Origin: Umbilicaria muhlenbergii
Lineage: Eukaryota > Ascomycota > Lecanoromycetes > Umbilicariales > Umbilicariaceae
Assembly: GCA_000611775.1 (NCBI GenBank)
Contig: KK106981.1
Coordinates: 9,523,973-9,587,972, forward strand
DNA: 64,000 bases
Direction of reading: 5' to 3'
A model generated the notes under the pieces. It was not told where the DNA came from, did no database searches, and was given only the letters and a program-made list of their open reading frames with translations. Below are positions 23,301 through 35,000 of the stretch, one piece after another; positions within the stretch are counted from its first letter, which is position 1, and every line of letters begins with the position of its first letter. The position numbers and the translations under genes are program-made.

Positions 23301-24913
23301 GGATTCACTTTCTGAGCTGAATGCTTGCTTGAATCTCTTTTTAAGTATTCACTTCAGAGTTCTCATACTTTCATATGAAGTTCTCATGAGATATGTGCTT
23401 CATCAGAGGTAACATATCCTCCTCTGATGATGAACTGAGAGCCTTTTGAAGGCGTCTCTTTAATTATATCTTGATAATTGATTTCCTCATGATTCTGACT
23501 CTGTGTAAATGCATCTTGAATAATGTAAAGGATCTGATCCTTTATCTTTTTTATCTGCTTCACATACTCCTCTTTCTTACTGAGGGTGTCAAGTATTTCA
23601 GTATATGTTTGAATTCACCTTTCTTCATGAGTAGTTAATCATTTGTTGCTGTCTTCTTTCACAAGCTCTCCTGAGCCTTCAGAAGTTGTTACTTTCATGA
23701 AGCTTTTCTTCTCACTAGATGAGGGTATCATATCATCACTGTCAACATAATTGCCTTCTTAGTTGAACTTCTCTCATCTGACTTGATGTCCTTCCACGTC
23801 TGTAATGAGGTCTCAGTGAGAGGTTACAGCATATTTTTTTTTTTGCTTTCTTTGATTGACGTGAGAATCATTCAGAGCTGTTTTTATCACTCTGATGAAT
23901 TACACAGCTGTCATCATAACAAGCTGTTCAAGACATAATGTTATGTTAAACTGATTCCTTCAGTGCTGGCTCCTTTAGTGCAGCAGCATATGTCTTTTTC
24001 TTTGATGAAAAGGCTTTCATTAAAACTTAACAGTTGCATGTGAAATGTCCTGACTTCTCACAGTTATAACAATTTCCTTTAACTCTGATACCCTTTGATA
24101 CTTGCTTGATTCCCCTCTGAAATTGATTCCTGTGGAAGGTCACATCAATTTCCATCAGCTGAGGGCTGTAATAAAGTTAATTGTTATACTGAGTGCTTTT
24201 GTGAGGTTTATTCATCTTCAGTGGTATGTAGTTCTTCTGACTTTTTTCCATGAATCTTTCATATGCATGGTTGTTGATGATGACTGACTTTTCAATCATT
24301 TTAACTAAGGTACTTGATTGTTCTGATCAGAAGATCTCATCTTTGATGAAGTTCTTCAAGCCTTTGTAGTACTGCGCAGTTAAAGCAGTGTCATCTCAAT
24401 TCATATACATGACATGTCTCTGAAAGTTGATTATGTACATCATGACAGCTTCTTTCTGCACAATGTTGCAGATTTCACACTTCATGATTCTTTCCTGATT
24501 AATGATCTTAAACATGATTCTTATCTGCTTCTTGAACTTCTCTAGATTGAAGAAGATTTCATTCATCTCATCATCATGATCCTTCTTCTCATTTTTCATA
24601 TAATCTCAGAGGGTCAGCTCAAACCAATTGAGGGCATCAGACCTTAAATAAAAAGATGCATACAACATCTTATCAGCTTCCTTCTTGAACATGATGTGAT
24701 TGAGGTGAATGTAAGTATCAAGCTGAGTAAGAAATGAACTCAACATCTTTCATTCTCTTAAGAACTTGTCTGATGATGAGATCTTGATCTTCATCCCTGA
24801 TGATGTCAGACTTTCAATGACTGATGAATCATGACTGAAAGTTGTCATCCTTTCAAGGGACTCATGAGTCACAGTTCATTTCATGACTGATATTTTAATG
24901 ATGATGCTCAAAG

Positions 24914-25346
24914 TGTAACAGGTGATGTCATAGTGACGGAGATAATACAATCATTCAATGAACTATATTAATGTTCATCTGATCACAGCACTTGATTCAA
25001 TGAACTACTGATCACATGTAGACTTGAATAAGCTAGAAGGCAGTAGATCTATGAGATTGCATTTAATACATGAGTTGAGCATGAGCTTCTAACTATGAAT
25101 CTACCTGTGATTATATAATACTTTAAAAGACTCATGTGTGACTGTACTGCTCTGTGTGTGTAATTTTACTGCTCAGGGTGCTCATGCCCTGAGCATCATG
25201 AGTGATCAAGTGCTTGAGGTGCTCATGCCTTGAGCATCATGAGTGATCAGGTGCTCAAGGTGCTCATGCTCTGAACATCATGAGCAGTATCACATGTACG
25301 CCTGCTACATGTATCAACCAGGTACCATCTAGTGAGAGGTGTAACA
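24914..25346 (-). repeat. B1 5' LTR (433 bp)
   Basis: Followed by CTTCA at 25347. It holds the same 41-bp tandem block as its partner (about 25175-25290). Confidence 0.92.
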
Positions 25347-25879
25347 CTTCAGTGACAGAAAGATTGCTTAATCTTTAATTTATCACTTTCACTTGACTGA
25401 TCATATCATTAATTTCAGAAATCTTGTCATGTGATCTTGTCATCATTGTGTCTCTGATGACTGTGAGTGTTTCATGTCTTCAAAATCTGACTGTTGCAGT
25501 TCTTGTGTTTGATCAGATGTTGTTTGTGACCTTGTGATATCTTCAGCTGAGTTGAATAATGTCAGAGAGAAACTTCTTCATTTATGAAAGAAAAAAACAG
25601 ACATTTCTGCTAAAAAGTGAGAGTTGAAGATGAAGAAAGAGAGACTTCACAAACAAATTACTCTTTTAAAGAAGTGACAGACAGATTTAATTCATACTGA
25701 GCTTCAAAATATTAAAGAACTAAAGCAGGAGGAACTGACTTAAAGTTAAATTATTAATTCTCTTCTTAACTTCTTTGAACTCTTCATCATTCTTGATGAC
25801 TGACTGACAGCAGGTTCCTCTGATGAAACTGATGTAACTTCATTAAATAATGAGTAAGATTCTCCTCTGATTCTCATGT

Positions 25880-28800
25880 GTTCCCTGCTGTGTCATAACC
25901 TTTTCATTTGATCAGATAATGAAGCTCATCATTTATCTCTTGTTGATTTAAGATTTCCTCTACTTCAAACTCAGCATCTTGACTCTCAGGGTTGATCTCA
26001 GGTGAATTATCTTATAATGATGTTTTCAAGTCTGCTGATTCAAGTAGGGATATGTGAAATACTGAGTGTATTCACATGATTGATGAAAGTTTAAGTTCAT
26101 AGTTGACACTTTCTTTCTTCTTTAAAATGTGAAACAGTCTCAGCTTCTTGTGATTCAACTTGTTGCTTAATCACTTCATCTTGATGTTGTGATGCAGGAG
26201 GTATACTTTATTCCTCTCTTCAAGAGTAAGTCTCTTATCTTTTTTTTTATTATAATATACTGCTGACTTTTCTGAGGTAAATTTATGTCTCACTGAAGTT
26301 CTTGATGAAGATTCTTTAAGTGGTTCACTTGTATCTTTGCTTTTTGTGTTATTGTTATCAGCCCCCTCACCTCATTCATTGATGAGTTGAACTTGTAATT
26401 AACATAAAATAATGACACTCCTGTTAACTCTGTTGCTGCTGTATTATAAGTTAACTGAGCTACTGATAAGAGTTCTACTCAGTTGATTTATTGATAATTG
26501 ACATAACAGTGTAAGTACTGTTTCAATGTCTGATTTAGACGTTCAGTCTGTCCATTCATTTGAGGATGATATGCAGTGAACAGCTTGTGATGAATTCTTA
26601 ATTAATTCACTAATGATTTTCAGAACTTGAAGATGAAGAGTTTATCTCTGTCTGAAATTATTTCTTCTGATAGCTTATGATTGATGATTATAATTTTTAA
26701 GAACATGTACATTAATTCTTCTGCTGATGATGACTTCTTATATGACAAGAAGTATTCATACTTCATGAGTTGATTTGTTATAATCAGTATTGCATCATAC
26801 AATACTTTCATCAGAGGTTCTTTTGATTTTGGCAGTTTTATCACAAAATTTAGTGTGATGTTCAATCATGATTGCAACAGTGTTGATGATGACTTTAATA
26901 ATTCATATGACTTATGATGTTCTGCTTTATTCTTTCAGCAGGTATCACATTTTTAAATAATTTCTTCAACTTTCTTCCTCAACTGTGAGAAGTAATATGT
27001 TCATGTCAGTCATTTCACTGTCTTTTCAACTCCTTGATGTTCATTTACTTTGTTGAAATGACATTCTTCTATCAGCGTTTCTCATAAGCTGACTGACACA
27101 TAGATCAAGCCTTGAAAAAGTAAAAGACCTTCTTGCTTTTCAAAGCTTTCATGATCATTGATATTTTGAAGAACTTGTTGTGTTAACTTGTCATTCTTCA
27201 ATGCTTTTTGAACTCAACTTTCAAAAATGTTATCCTCAACTTTTATCATAAAGTTAACTTCTTTATTGTATGTTATGCTCTCTTGCTCATTTTTTCAAAG
27301 GATGATTTAATTCATGATTAACTTTTTCTGCAGGTAATCAACTCATCTGCTAAAAGCATCTGCTTTGACATTTTCTGATTCTTTTTAATAATGAATCTTG
27401 AAATTATACTGTGATAATTCTTTCAATCAACAAACTTGTCTTCAGTTCAGGACCTTCATTGTCATGAAGTATAACAGATTTTTATGATTTGAATACATCT
27501 GAACCTCATGCTTTGATCCTTCAAGATATACATGTCATTGCTTGAATGCATCAACAATAGTTAACAGCTCCTTGTCATGTATCTTGTAACTCTGTTCAGC
27601 ACTTAAAAGCTTTCATGAGTAGTAAACTACTGATTGCAGATGTCTCTTATTATTTAACTGATTAATGCACACTTTTATAACTTCATCTGACGCATTCATC
27701 TTGAGCGTAATAAGTTTCTCAGGGTTGAAACTCATGAGAATTGATTATGATGTGAAGTGCTTCTTCAGCTCTTCAAAGGATCTCTGTGCTTTGATAAATT
27801 AAACAAACTTTCAGTCTTTCTTTGTCAACTTTATTAAGGGTGCTGCAATTTTAAAATATTTCTTGATGAACTTTTTACTGAGATTCTTGAATGAATCCTT
27901 TTCATAAGTTCTTCTTTAAATATTCTCACAATGCATTTAACTTTTGAGGTGACAATGAGTATATGAGTTACTTCATTGATTTGCATCTTTTCATGATCTT
28001 GACTTCATGATCTTATTTTTAATATTTTAATAAGGCGTCCTGTTCCTTTACTGCTGTAAACAACTCTTTGAAGTCTTTGTATTCTTTAAGGATAGATAAC
28101 TTGATAATAAAGTCTCAGTCATTGTTGACTTTTCTAGTTCACAGTATTTTTGCATCAGGATTTTTTAATTCCTCATGTGTCTCTTCTGTTGTCATAATGA
28201 AGACTTCCACTCCTTCAGATGAGTGTAGAACTGAATATAACTTCATAAAGGTACTGCCTTTAATGAAGTATATTTCATTCTCAGCTCAATCAATCATTGA
28301 ATTGATCTGCTGAAGTCAAGATATATTTAAAACTATGTCACTTCCTGACTGCTCTGTAATGTTGAAATTAATTTTCTCTCAATGTTGATTTATCTGTATC
28401 AGTGTCAGAACAGTTTCTTCATTCACATGATTATTATTGTGTTTCATAAGGGTTTCATCAAACCCTTGAAGTGAATAAGGATTTCACTTTTTCTGAATTT
28501 CTATCTCATTCATCTTTGTGAATCATGAATTCAAGAAATTCCCTGTACAGTCACTGTTGATTAACAGTCTGACTGAGTGACCTTTTACTTTAACTTAAAC
28601 ATAGAAATTGCTCATGTCTTCTGTGACAGTGATTTCTTTAATAATCACTTCTTTTGAAGACTTTAATTCAAGCATCTTCAAAGACCTCTGACCTGAAGGG
28701 CTCTTTAGTTTTTTGAACTAAATGAGAGGAATTTCAGATTCTCTCTCACATATTTAAAGTTCTTTGAGTCAACTTTCTTGTTCAGGTATCATATCAGGTT

Positions 28801-30330
28801 TAACTTCAAGTATTCACTTTAAAGTTCTTAAACTTTCATGCATAGTTTTCTTGAGATGTGTGCTTCATCAAGAGTAATGTACCCTCCTTTCATGATGAAC
28901 TTTGAGCTTTTCAATGATGTTTCTCTGAGTATATTCTGATAATTCATATTCTTGATTTCATCTTTCTGAGTGAATGCATTTTTAATTATTCACAGGATTC
29001 ATTCCTGCAATTGATTTACATGATTTTCATAATTCTCAGAAGATTCTTTCATCACTTTAAATACTTTTTCATAAGTTTTCAGCCACTGTTCTTCACAGGT
29101 GAGTGCTTAAATATCATCATTCTTCTTGATGAGTTTTCTTGAGTCATCAGAGTTTGTTACTTTCATGAAGTCTTTCTTCTTATTAGATGAGGGCATTCTT
29201 TCATCACTGTTAATGTAGTTGTCTTCTTGATTGAACTGATCTCATTTAACTTGTTGTTTCTTCAAGTCTGCGGCTTGATTTAGATGAGAGGTGATGACAT
29301 ATTCTCTTATCCTCTTAAATTGACATGAAAATCACTCAGAGTCATCTTTATCACTCTGATGTATATGACAGTCATCATCATAACATGTTGTTTAAAACAT
29401 AATGTTGTGATTGTTTTCACTCTTTACTTCTTGCATGGCAGCATATGTCTTCTTTGATTGAATGATTTTTTCAGAGTTTCAACAGTCTTAAGTGAAGTGT
29501 TCTGATTTTCTGCAGTTGTAATAATTGTTTTCATGAGGCTTCTCTTTCTTTTCTGAGTTCTTCCCTGGTCCTTTCCCTCACTGAAACTGATTCACTTGAG
29601 TAATGACATTAATTTTCATGAGTTGAGGTTCATAATAAAGTTGATTATTGTACTGATGCTCATGGTTCTTCTCAGCCCTTCATGATACAAGAATCTTGTG
29701 ACTCTTCTTTAAGCTTCATTCATAAACTCAGTTGTCAATAATGATTGATCATTCAATCATTTCTGAGAGCGTGGCAGGGTGTTCAATTTTAAAGATTTCA
29801 TCTTTCATCACGTCCTTCAATCCCTTATAATATTGCGCCGTCAAAGCAATATCATCTCAATTCATATGTGAGGTGAGTCTTTGAAAGTTTACTGCATACA
29901 TAGCAGCTGCTTCTTTCTGCTGAATGTTGCAGATTTCTCACTTCATCATTCTCTCTTCATTAACTGTTTCAAACATTATTCTTATCTGCTTCTTGAATTT
30001 CTTCAACACATGAAAGATCTCATTAATTGAGTCATCTTGATCTTCACTCTTGTTGTCAAGGTAATCTCAGAGGATAAATTCAAATCAATTTAAAGCATCT
30101 GATCTCAGGAATGAGGAAGTGAACAACACTTTCTCTGATTTTGACATAAACAGAGACTTGTTGAACTGCAGGTACATGTCAAGCTGAGTGAAGAATAAAT
30201 TTAATAATCTTCTCTCATCAAGAAACTTATCTGATAACAGAATCTTAACTTAAACTACTTTGTTGAAGAGATGTTCAGTGACTGATTCTTCTCTGTCAGA
30301 GGATTTGAACATCTTGAGACTGATGAGTCA
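25880..30330 (-). pseudogene. B2 gag-pol with reverse-transcriptase deletion
   Basis: Same domain order as B1 on minus: gag 30330-29560, degenerate knuckle near 29535-29495 (a knuckle Cys now Tyr), protease around 28600-28400, RNase H near 27730-27530, integrase 26865-26620 (FVIKLPKSKEPLMKVLYDAI, EEIISDRDKLF), and the integrase tail to about 26200. Relative to B1 and B3, about 600 bp covering the RT core, including the YLDD box, are missing at a junction near 27877-27885. It also has many TGA codons. It is dead by deletion and by stops. Confidence 0.82.
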
Positions 30331-30371
30331 GTTCATTGCGTGACTGATACTCTGTAAATTGATGCTCAAAG

Positions 30372-30775
30372 TGTAACAGGTGATGTTGTAGTGACTGAAG
30401 TAATATTATCATTCAGTGAACTATAAGTATGATTCAATGAATTAAGTCAGGTTCAATGAACTATACACTCAATGACCTTTAAGATTAAGATCAAGTGAGG
30501 GAACTAGTAGTCATAAACTTAAGAAATTGCATTCAATACATGAGTTGAGCATGAACTTCTAACTATGAATCTACCTGTGATTATATAGACTCTAGGAGAC
30601 TCATGTGATCAAGGTGATCATAATGATTGAATTCTTAATCACTCTGAACAGCTCAATCACCCTGATTGAGGTGATCAAGGTGTTTAAGCCCTCACTCATC
30701 TTGATCACTTTGATCAGTATCAGCTGTTTGCTGCAAGCATGTACTTCTAAGTACTGTCCTGACTAAGTCATAACA
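30372..30775 (-). repeat. B2 5' LTR (404 bp)
   Basis: TGTAACAGGTGATG...GTCATAACA. It lies directly against B3 LTR sequence on its right side and against GATGCTCAAAG on its internal side. Confidence 0.88.
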
Positions 30776-30907
30776 ATGATGAGCATGATGAGCAACATAA
30801 TGTAACACTTCATGCTCAGCATGCTCAACAGGTGAGCAAGGTGAGCAGTATCATGTGTATACTCACACTGCATACTTTGCTAATATTATAGTGCGGGAGT
30901 CATAACA
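30776..30907 (-). repeat. B3 3' LTR, proximal 132 bp
   Basis: Aligns end to end with 43601-43732 of B3's other LTR. It contains ATGATGAGCATGATGAGCAA and ends GAGTCATAACA. Confidence 0.88.
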
Positions 30908-30954
30908 CTAGTTTTCCCCTCAAGGCTTTCATTCTTAAAAACTTAAACATCTTC

Positions 30955-31473
30955 ATGCCTTCTTCCTGAGTGCAAAAGAAACTGAACTCTTCTTAATGAT
31001 GTCATAATTTTCTTCACAGGCTTGACCTCACTCCTTTCATCATGTGATCATGTAGGTGATGCATTGATGATGTGAAAGATTATCACATGAGTGATGATTC
31101 TGAAAAGTGTGTTATTTGCATTTAAACTGAAAAGTCCTGTGACCTCTCTTTTAGTAGTGTTGACTGAGAAAAGGTGAAAGCTGAATTAACTTCTCTGAAG
31201 GAAAAGACTTCTGCTGCTGAGGAAATAATTGCTGAGGCATCAACTAAGTTGATTCATCTGTGCAAACAGAAAAGACTGTTGCAACATTGTTGAAAAGATT
31301 TTATCTCTCATGAGTTCATGAACATTGAAGAGTTGAAGGTGAAAGAGAGCAAGCAAGTGAAGACTTCAGCTTCAACTGTTACTTTTGAACTTTTTAATTT
31401 CTCAGTGTTAAATGACCTCTGAGGTTCAGGTTCTGTTGTTGAAATTGATGTAATTTTGTTGCATAATGAGTAA
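30955..31473 (+). CDS. B3 antisense ORF: Zn2Cys6-like cluster plus coiled coil
   Basis: A 172-codon frame opposite to B3's gag-pol, with start ATG (MPSS) and stop TAA (31471-31473) at the same relative positions as in B1. The cysteine pattern is readable as C-x2-C from 31051, a third position now Tyr (TGT to TAT), then C-x2-C-x6-C within MSDDSEKCVICI. A Glu/Lys-rich helix (KVKAELTSLKEKTSAAEEI) and IEELKVKE follow. TGA or TAA codons occur at a few sites. It is recognisable mainly by comparison with B1 and B2. Function unknown. Confidence 0.6.
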
Positions 31474-31582
31474 GATTCTCTTTTAATTCTCATGTGTTTC
31501 CTGCTGTGTCATATTCTTTTCACTTGATTAAGTAGTGAAGCTCATCATCAACTTTCTGCTGATTTAGAATTTCCTTTACTTT

Positions 31583-32053
31583 TGTTATGATATAACATGT
31601 AGCGTGGATTCACTACTTTATATATAGTAGAATAGCTCACAGGTTTAATGACTTATGATTATGCTTTTTGAGCCTGTTAGTGCTATCATTAAAGTTATTC
31701 AAACTGGCTAGCTGTTACAGAATCACAAGTCTCTCAGTTGTCAAGTTCTGAGTTTGATGCCTGCAGAGGTTGTCATGTTCAACTTCATGCAGAATCAGTG
31801 AAGACTTTTTCAGCTGAAATCTGTTAACTGACAACAGCTGTGAATTGAGGTTAATTATATATAAATGTAAGACCTGCTTAAGATTAGTGAAGAAGCATCA
31901 GTCTGCAGAAGAATGATGTTATGATATAACATATAACATGAATTCACTACTTTATATATAATAAAATAACTCACAGGTTTAACAACTTATGATTGTGCCT
32001 TTTGAGTCTGTTAGCGCTATCATTAAAGTTATTCAAACTGATTAATCATTACA
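31583..32053. mobile_element. TRIM (471 bp) inside B3
   Basis: Two 137-bp direct terminal repeats (31583-31719 and 31917-32053), TGTTATGATATAACA...TTACA, surround 197 bp of non-coding sequence. They are flanked by target duplication ACTTT (31578-31582 and 32054-32058). It is a terminal-repeat retrotransposon in miniature: size, repeat ends TG/CA and the 5-bp duplication fit, and there is no coding capacity. It interrupts the 3' region of B3's pol. Confidence 0.92.
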
Positions 32054-32069
32054 ACTTTGAACTCAGCGT

Positions 32070-35000
32070 CTTGACTTTTCAGGTTGATCTCTGATGAATT
32101 TATTTATAATGATGTTTCTGAATCTGCTGATTCAAGTAGGGATACATGAAATACTGAGTGTATTCACATGAATGATGAAAGTTTAAGCTCATAGTTGACA
32201 CTTCCTTTCTTCTTCATAATTTGAAAAGGTTTTAACTTCTTGTGATTTAATTTATTGCTTGATCATGTTGTCTTGATGTTGTGTCATAAAAGGTATACTT
32301 TACTTTTCTCTTCAAGAGTAAGTTCTTTATCTCTTTTTTTATTATGATATACTGTTGACTTTTCTGAGGTAAATTTTATGTTTCATTGTAGTTCCTTATG
32401 AAGGTTTTTTAAATGATTCACTCATATCTTTGCTTTCTGTGTTATAACTTTCAGCCCCCTTGCTTCATTCATAGGTGAGTCAAACTCATAATTAATGTAA
32501 AATAATGATATCTTCATGAATTTTGTTGTTGCTGTGTTATAAGTTAATTGTGCTATCAGTAAGAGTTCTACTCAATTGATTTGTTGATAATTAATGTAAC
32601 AGTGCAAGTACTATTTTAATGTTTAATTTAATTGTTTCATCTGTTCATCTGTCTGAGGATGATATGCTGTGAACAGCTTATGATGAATCTCTAGTTGATT
32701 CACTAATGATTTTTAAAACTTGAAGATAAAGAGTTTATCTTTATCTGAGATTATTTCTTTCAGCAGCTCATGATTGACTGTTATAATTCTTAAAAATGTG
32801 TATATTAATTCCTCTGCTGATGATGACTCCTTATAGAATATGAAGTATTCATACTTCATAAGTCAGTCTGTTATGACAAGTATTATGTCATATAATACTT
32901 TTGTCAGTGGTTCCTTTGACTGTGATAGTTTTATCATGAAGTTTAATGTGATGCTTGATCATGATCATGATGATGTTGATGATGACTTCAGTAATTCATA
33001 TAGTTTATGTCACTCAGCTTTATTTTTCTGACATGTGTCACATTTTTAAATAATTTCTTTGACCTTTTTCCTTATTCATGAGAAATAGTACATCCTCATG
33101 AGTCATTTTAACATTTTGTTGATTTCCTGATAATCATTCATTTTGCTGAAATGACTTTCTTCTATCAGTGCTTCCCTCAAGTTGACTGAGACATAAATTA
33201 AGTTTTAAAAAAGTAAGAGACCTTCTTGCTCTTTAAAGCTTTCATGATCATTAATATTCTGAAGAATCTGCTGTGCTAACTTGTTGTTCTTCAACACTTT
33301 TCAGACTTATTTCTCAAAAATGTTGTCTTCAACTTTTATCATAAAGTTGATTTCTCAATTGTAGATTATTTTACCTTGCTCATTTTCTCAGAGGATAACT
33401 TGATTTATGATTAATTTCTCTTGCAGATAATTAACTCATCTGCTGAAAGCATCTGCTTTGACATTCTCTGATCTCTTTTAATAATGAATTTTAAAGTTGT
33501 ACTGTGACAACTCTTCTGATCAATAAACTTGTCTCTGATTTAAGATTTTTGTTGTTGTAAAGTATAATAAATTCTTATGATCTGAATACACCTGAACCTC
33601 ATGCTTCAGTCCTTCAAGATATACACGTCATTGTTTAAATGCATCAACAATAGTTAACAACTTCTTATCATGTATTTTATAACTCTGTTCAGCACTTAAA
33701 AGCTTCTGTGAGTAATAAGTTATTGATCTCAGACATCTCTTATCATCTGACTGATTAATGCATGCTTTTATAACTTCATCTGATGTGTTCATCTTGAGTG
33801 TAATAGGTTTCTCAGGGTCAAAACTCATGAGAATTAATTATGATGTGAAGTGCTTCTTCAGCTCTTTGAAGGATTCTTGTGCTTCAATAAATTAAATGAA
33901 TTTTCAGTCTTTCATCATCAACTTCATTAGAGGTGCTGTGATCTTAAAATATTTCTTGATAAACTTCTTATAGAAGTTTGCAAAGCTTAGGAAGGATTGT
34001 ACTTCCTTAATGCTTATCAGAACTGATCATTCAATCATGAAATTAATTTTTTTCAAGTTCATTCATAGGCCTTCTGATGTGATGATGAATTCAAGGAACT
34101 GAACTTCCTTAGCATGAAAAAGACTTTTCTCAGGCTTGACTCACAGGTCAGCATTCTTTAATGCTTATAAAATCTTCTGAACATGTTTGACATGCTGTTC
34201 TTTCATTTTCAAGTACATCAGTATATCATCAAGGTAGATAATCATGAACTGATTTAAATACTGTCATAAAATGTTGTTGATGAAAGCCTGAAAAGTTGTG
34301 AAGGCATTGATTAATTCAAACAGCATTATCAAGTACTTATACAGTCCTGAGCATGTTTAAAACATCATCTTTCATTCATCACCTTTTTTTATTCATATCT
34401 GGTTGAATGCCTCTGAAATGTTGAACTTTATGAATCATTATACTTCTTGAAATCTGTTCTGCAGTTCTGATACTAGCAGCAGTGAGTAACTGTTTTTTAT
34501 CATTATGTTGTTTAGTGCTCTGTAATTGACACACAACCTCAATGATTCATCAGATTTTGAGACAAACAATATCAGATATCCTGCTGAAGATTGAGATTTC
34601 TGAATGAATTCTTTTCATAAGTTCTTCTTTAAATATTCTCACAATGCATTTAACTTCTGAGGTGACAATGAGTATATGAGTTGCTTCATTAATTTGCAAC
34701 CTTTCATGATCTTGATTTCATGATCTTAATTTTAATGTTTCAGCAAGGCGTCTTGTTCTTTAACTGTTGTAAATAATTCTTCAAAGTCTTTATATTCTTT
34801 AGGGATAGATAACTTGATAATAAAGTCTCAGTCATCATCAACTCACTTAATTCATAATATTTTTATGTTGAGATTCTTTAACTCCTCACACATCTCTTCT
34901 GCTGTTATAGTGAAGACTTTCACTTCTTCAGGTGATTTCAGGATTGAATACAACTTCATGAGAGTACTGCCCTTCATGAAGTATATCTCATTCTCAGCTC

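Larger units (their letters stand above)
12600..24890 (-). pseudogene. B1 gag-pol (Ty3/Gypsy), interrupted by A and riddled with TGA
   Basis: On minus, from right to left: gag to about 24080; CCHC zinc knuckle CYNCEKSGHFTCNC at 24075-24017; aspartic protease region around 23100-22900 (DNDCTENFMNSGF); reverse transcriptase 22450-21850, with the catalytic box reading YLNDIL (family YLDDIL) near 22040; RNase H 21644-21444 (MSFNPEKLITLEMNASDGA, FYSRKFSSAE, IHDKELL); integrase core 20753-20529 (YDSILIITDKLMKYEYFIP, EEIISDRDKL). The integrase C-terminus continues beyond Gypsy A at 13037-12828 (YHNKKRDKRPTLKERDKVYL). The order is the standard Ty3/Gypsy order. Many Trp and Arg codons are TGA, and the insertion breaks the integrase, so it is inactive. 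Confidence 0.88.
11495..25346 (-). mobile_element. Gypsy-type LTR retrotransposon B1 (contains element A)
   Basis: LTRs of 433 bp each (11495-11927 and 24914-25346), both TGTAAC...TGTAACA, with target duplication CTTCA at 11490-11494 and 25347-25351. It inserted 13 nt into the antisense ORF of B2. Internal sequence is interrupted by Gypsy A (13145-20390). Coding for gag-pol is on the minus strand. GATGCTCAAAG beside the right LTR is the likely primer-binding site, and the purine run read on minus from 11945 to 11928 (GAGGAGGAAGC) the likely polypurine tract. Confidence 0.92.
11482..25857 (+). pseudogene. B2 antisense Zn2Cys6-like ORF, split by B1
   Basis: Start ATG at 11482. Only 13 nt lie before the B1 insertion; the frame resumes at 25352 and ends with TAA at 25855-25857. 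It runs opposite to B2's gag-pol. Cysteine spacing is C-x2-C-x6-C-x8-C-x2-C-x6-C from 25438 (CHHC, then a later CSSC). A Lys-rich heptad-like region with KKERLHKQITLLKK follows. TGA codons stand at several Arg or Trp-like sites. Homologues lie at equivalent positions in B1 and B3. Confidence 0.65.
11029..30775 (-). mobile_element. Gypsy-type LTR retrotransposon B2 (contains B1 and A)
   Basis: Right (5') LTR is 30372-30775 (404 bp); left (3') LTR is the hybrid 11029-11435. Internal pieces are 11436-11494 and 25352-30371, rejoining exactly across B1. It entered B3's left LTR: B3 LTR sequence resumes at 30776 with ATGATGAGCATGATGAGCAA, which aligns to 43601 in B3's right LTR. Its left target duplication was lost in the LTR recombination. 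Confidence 0.85.
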
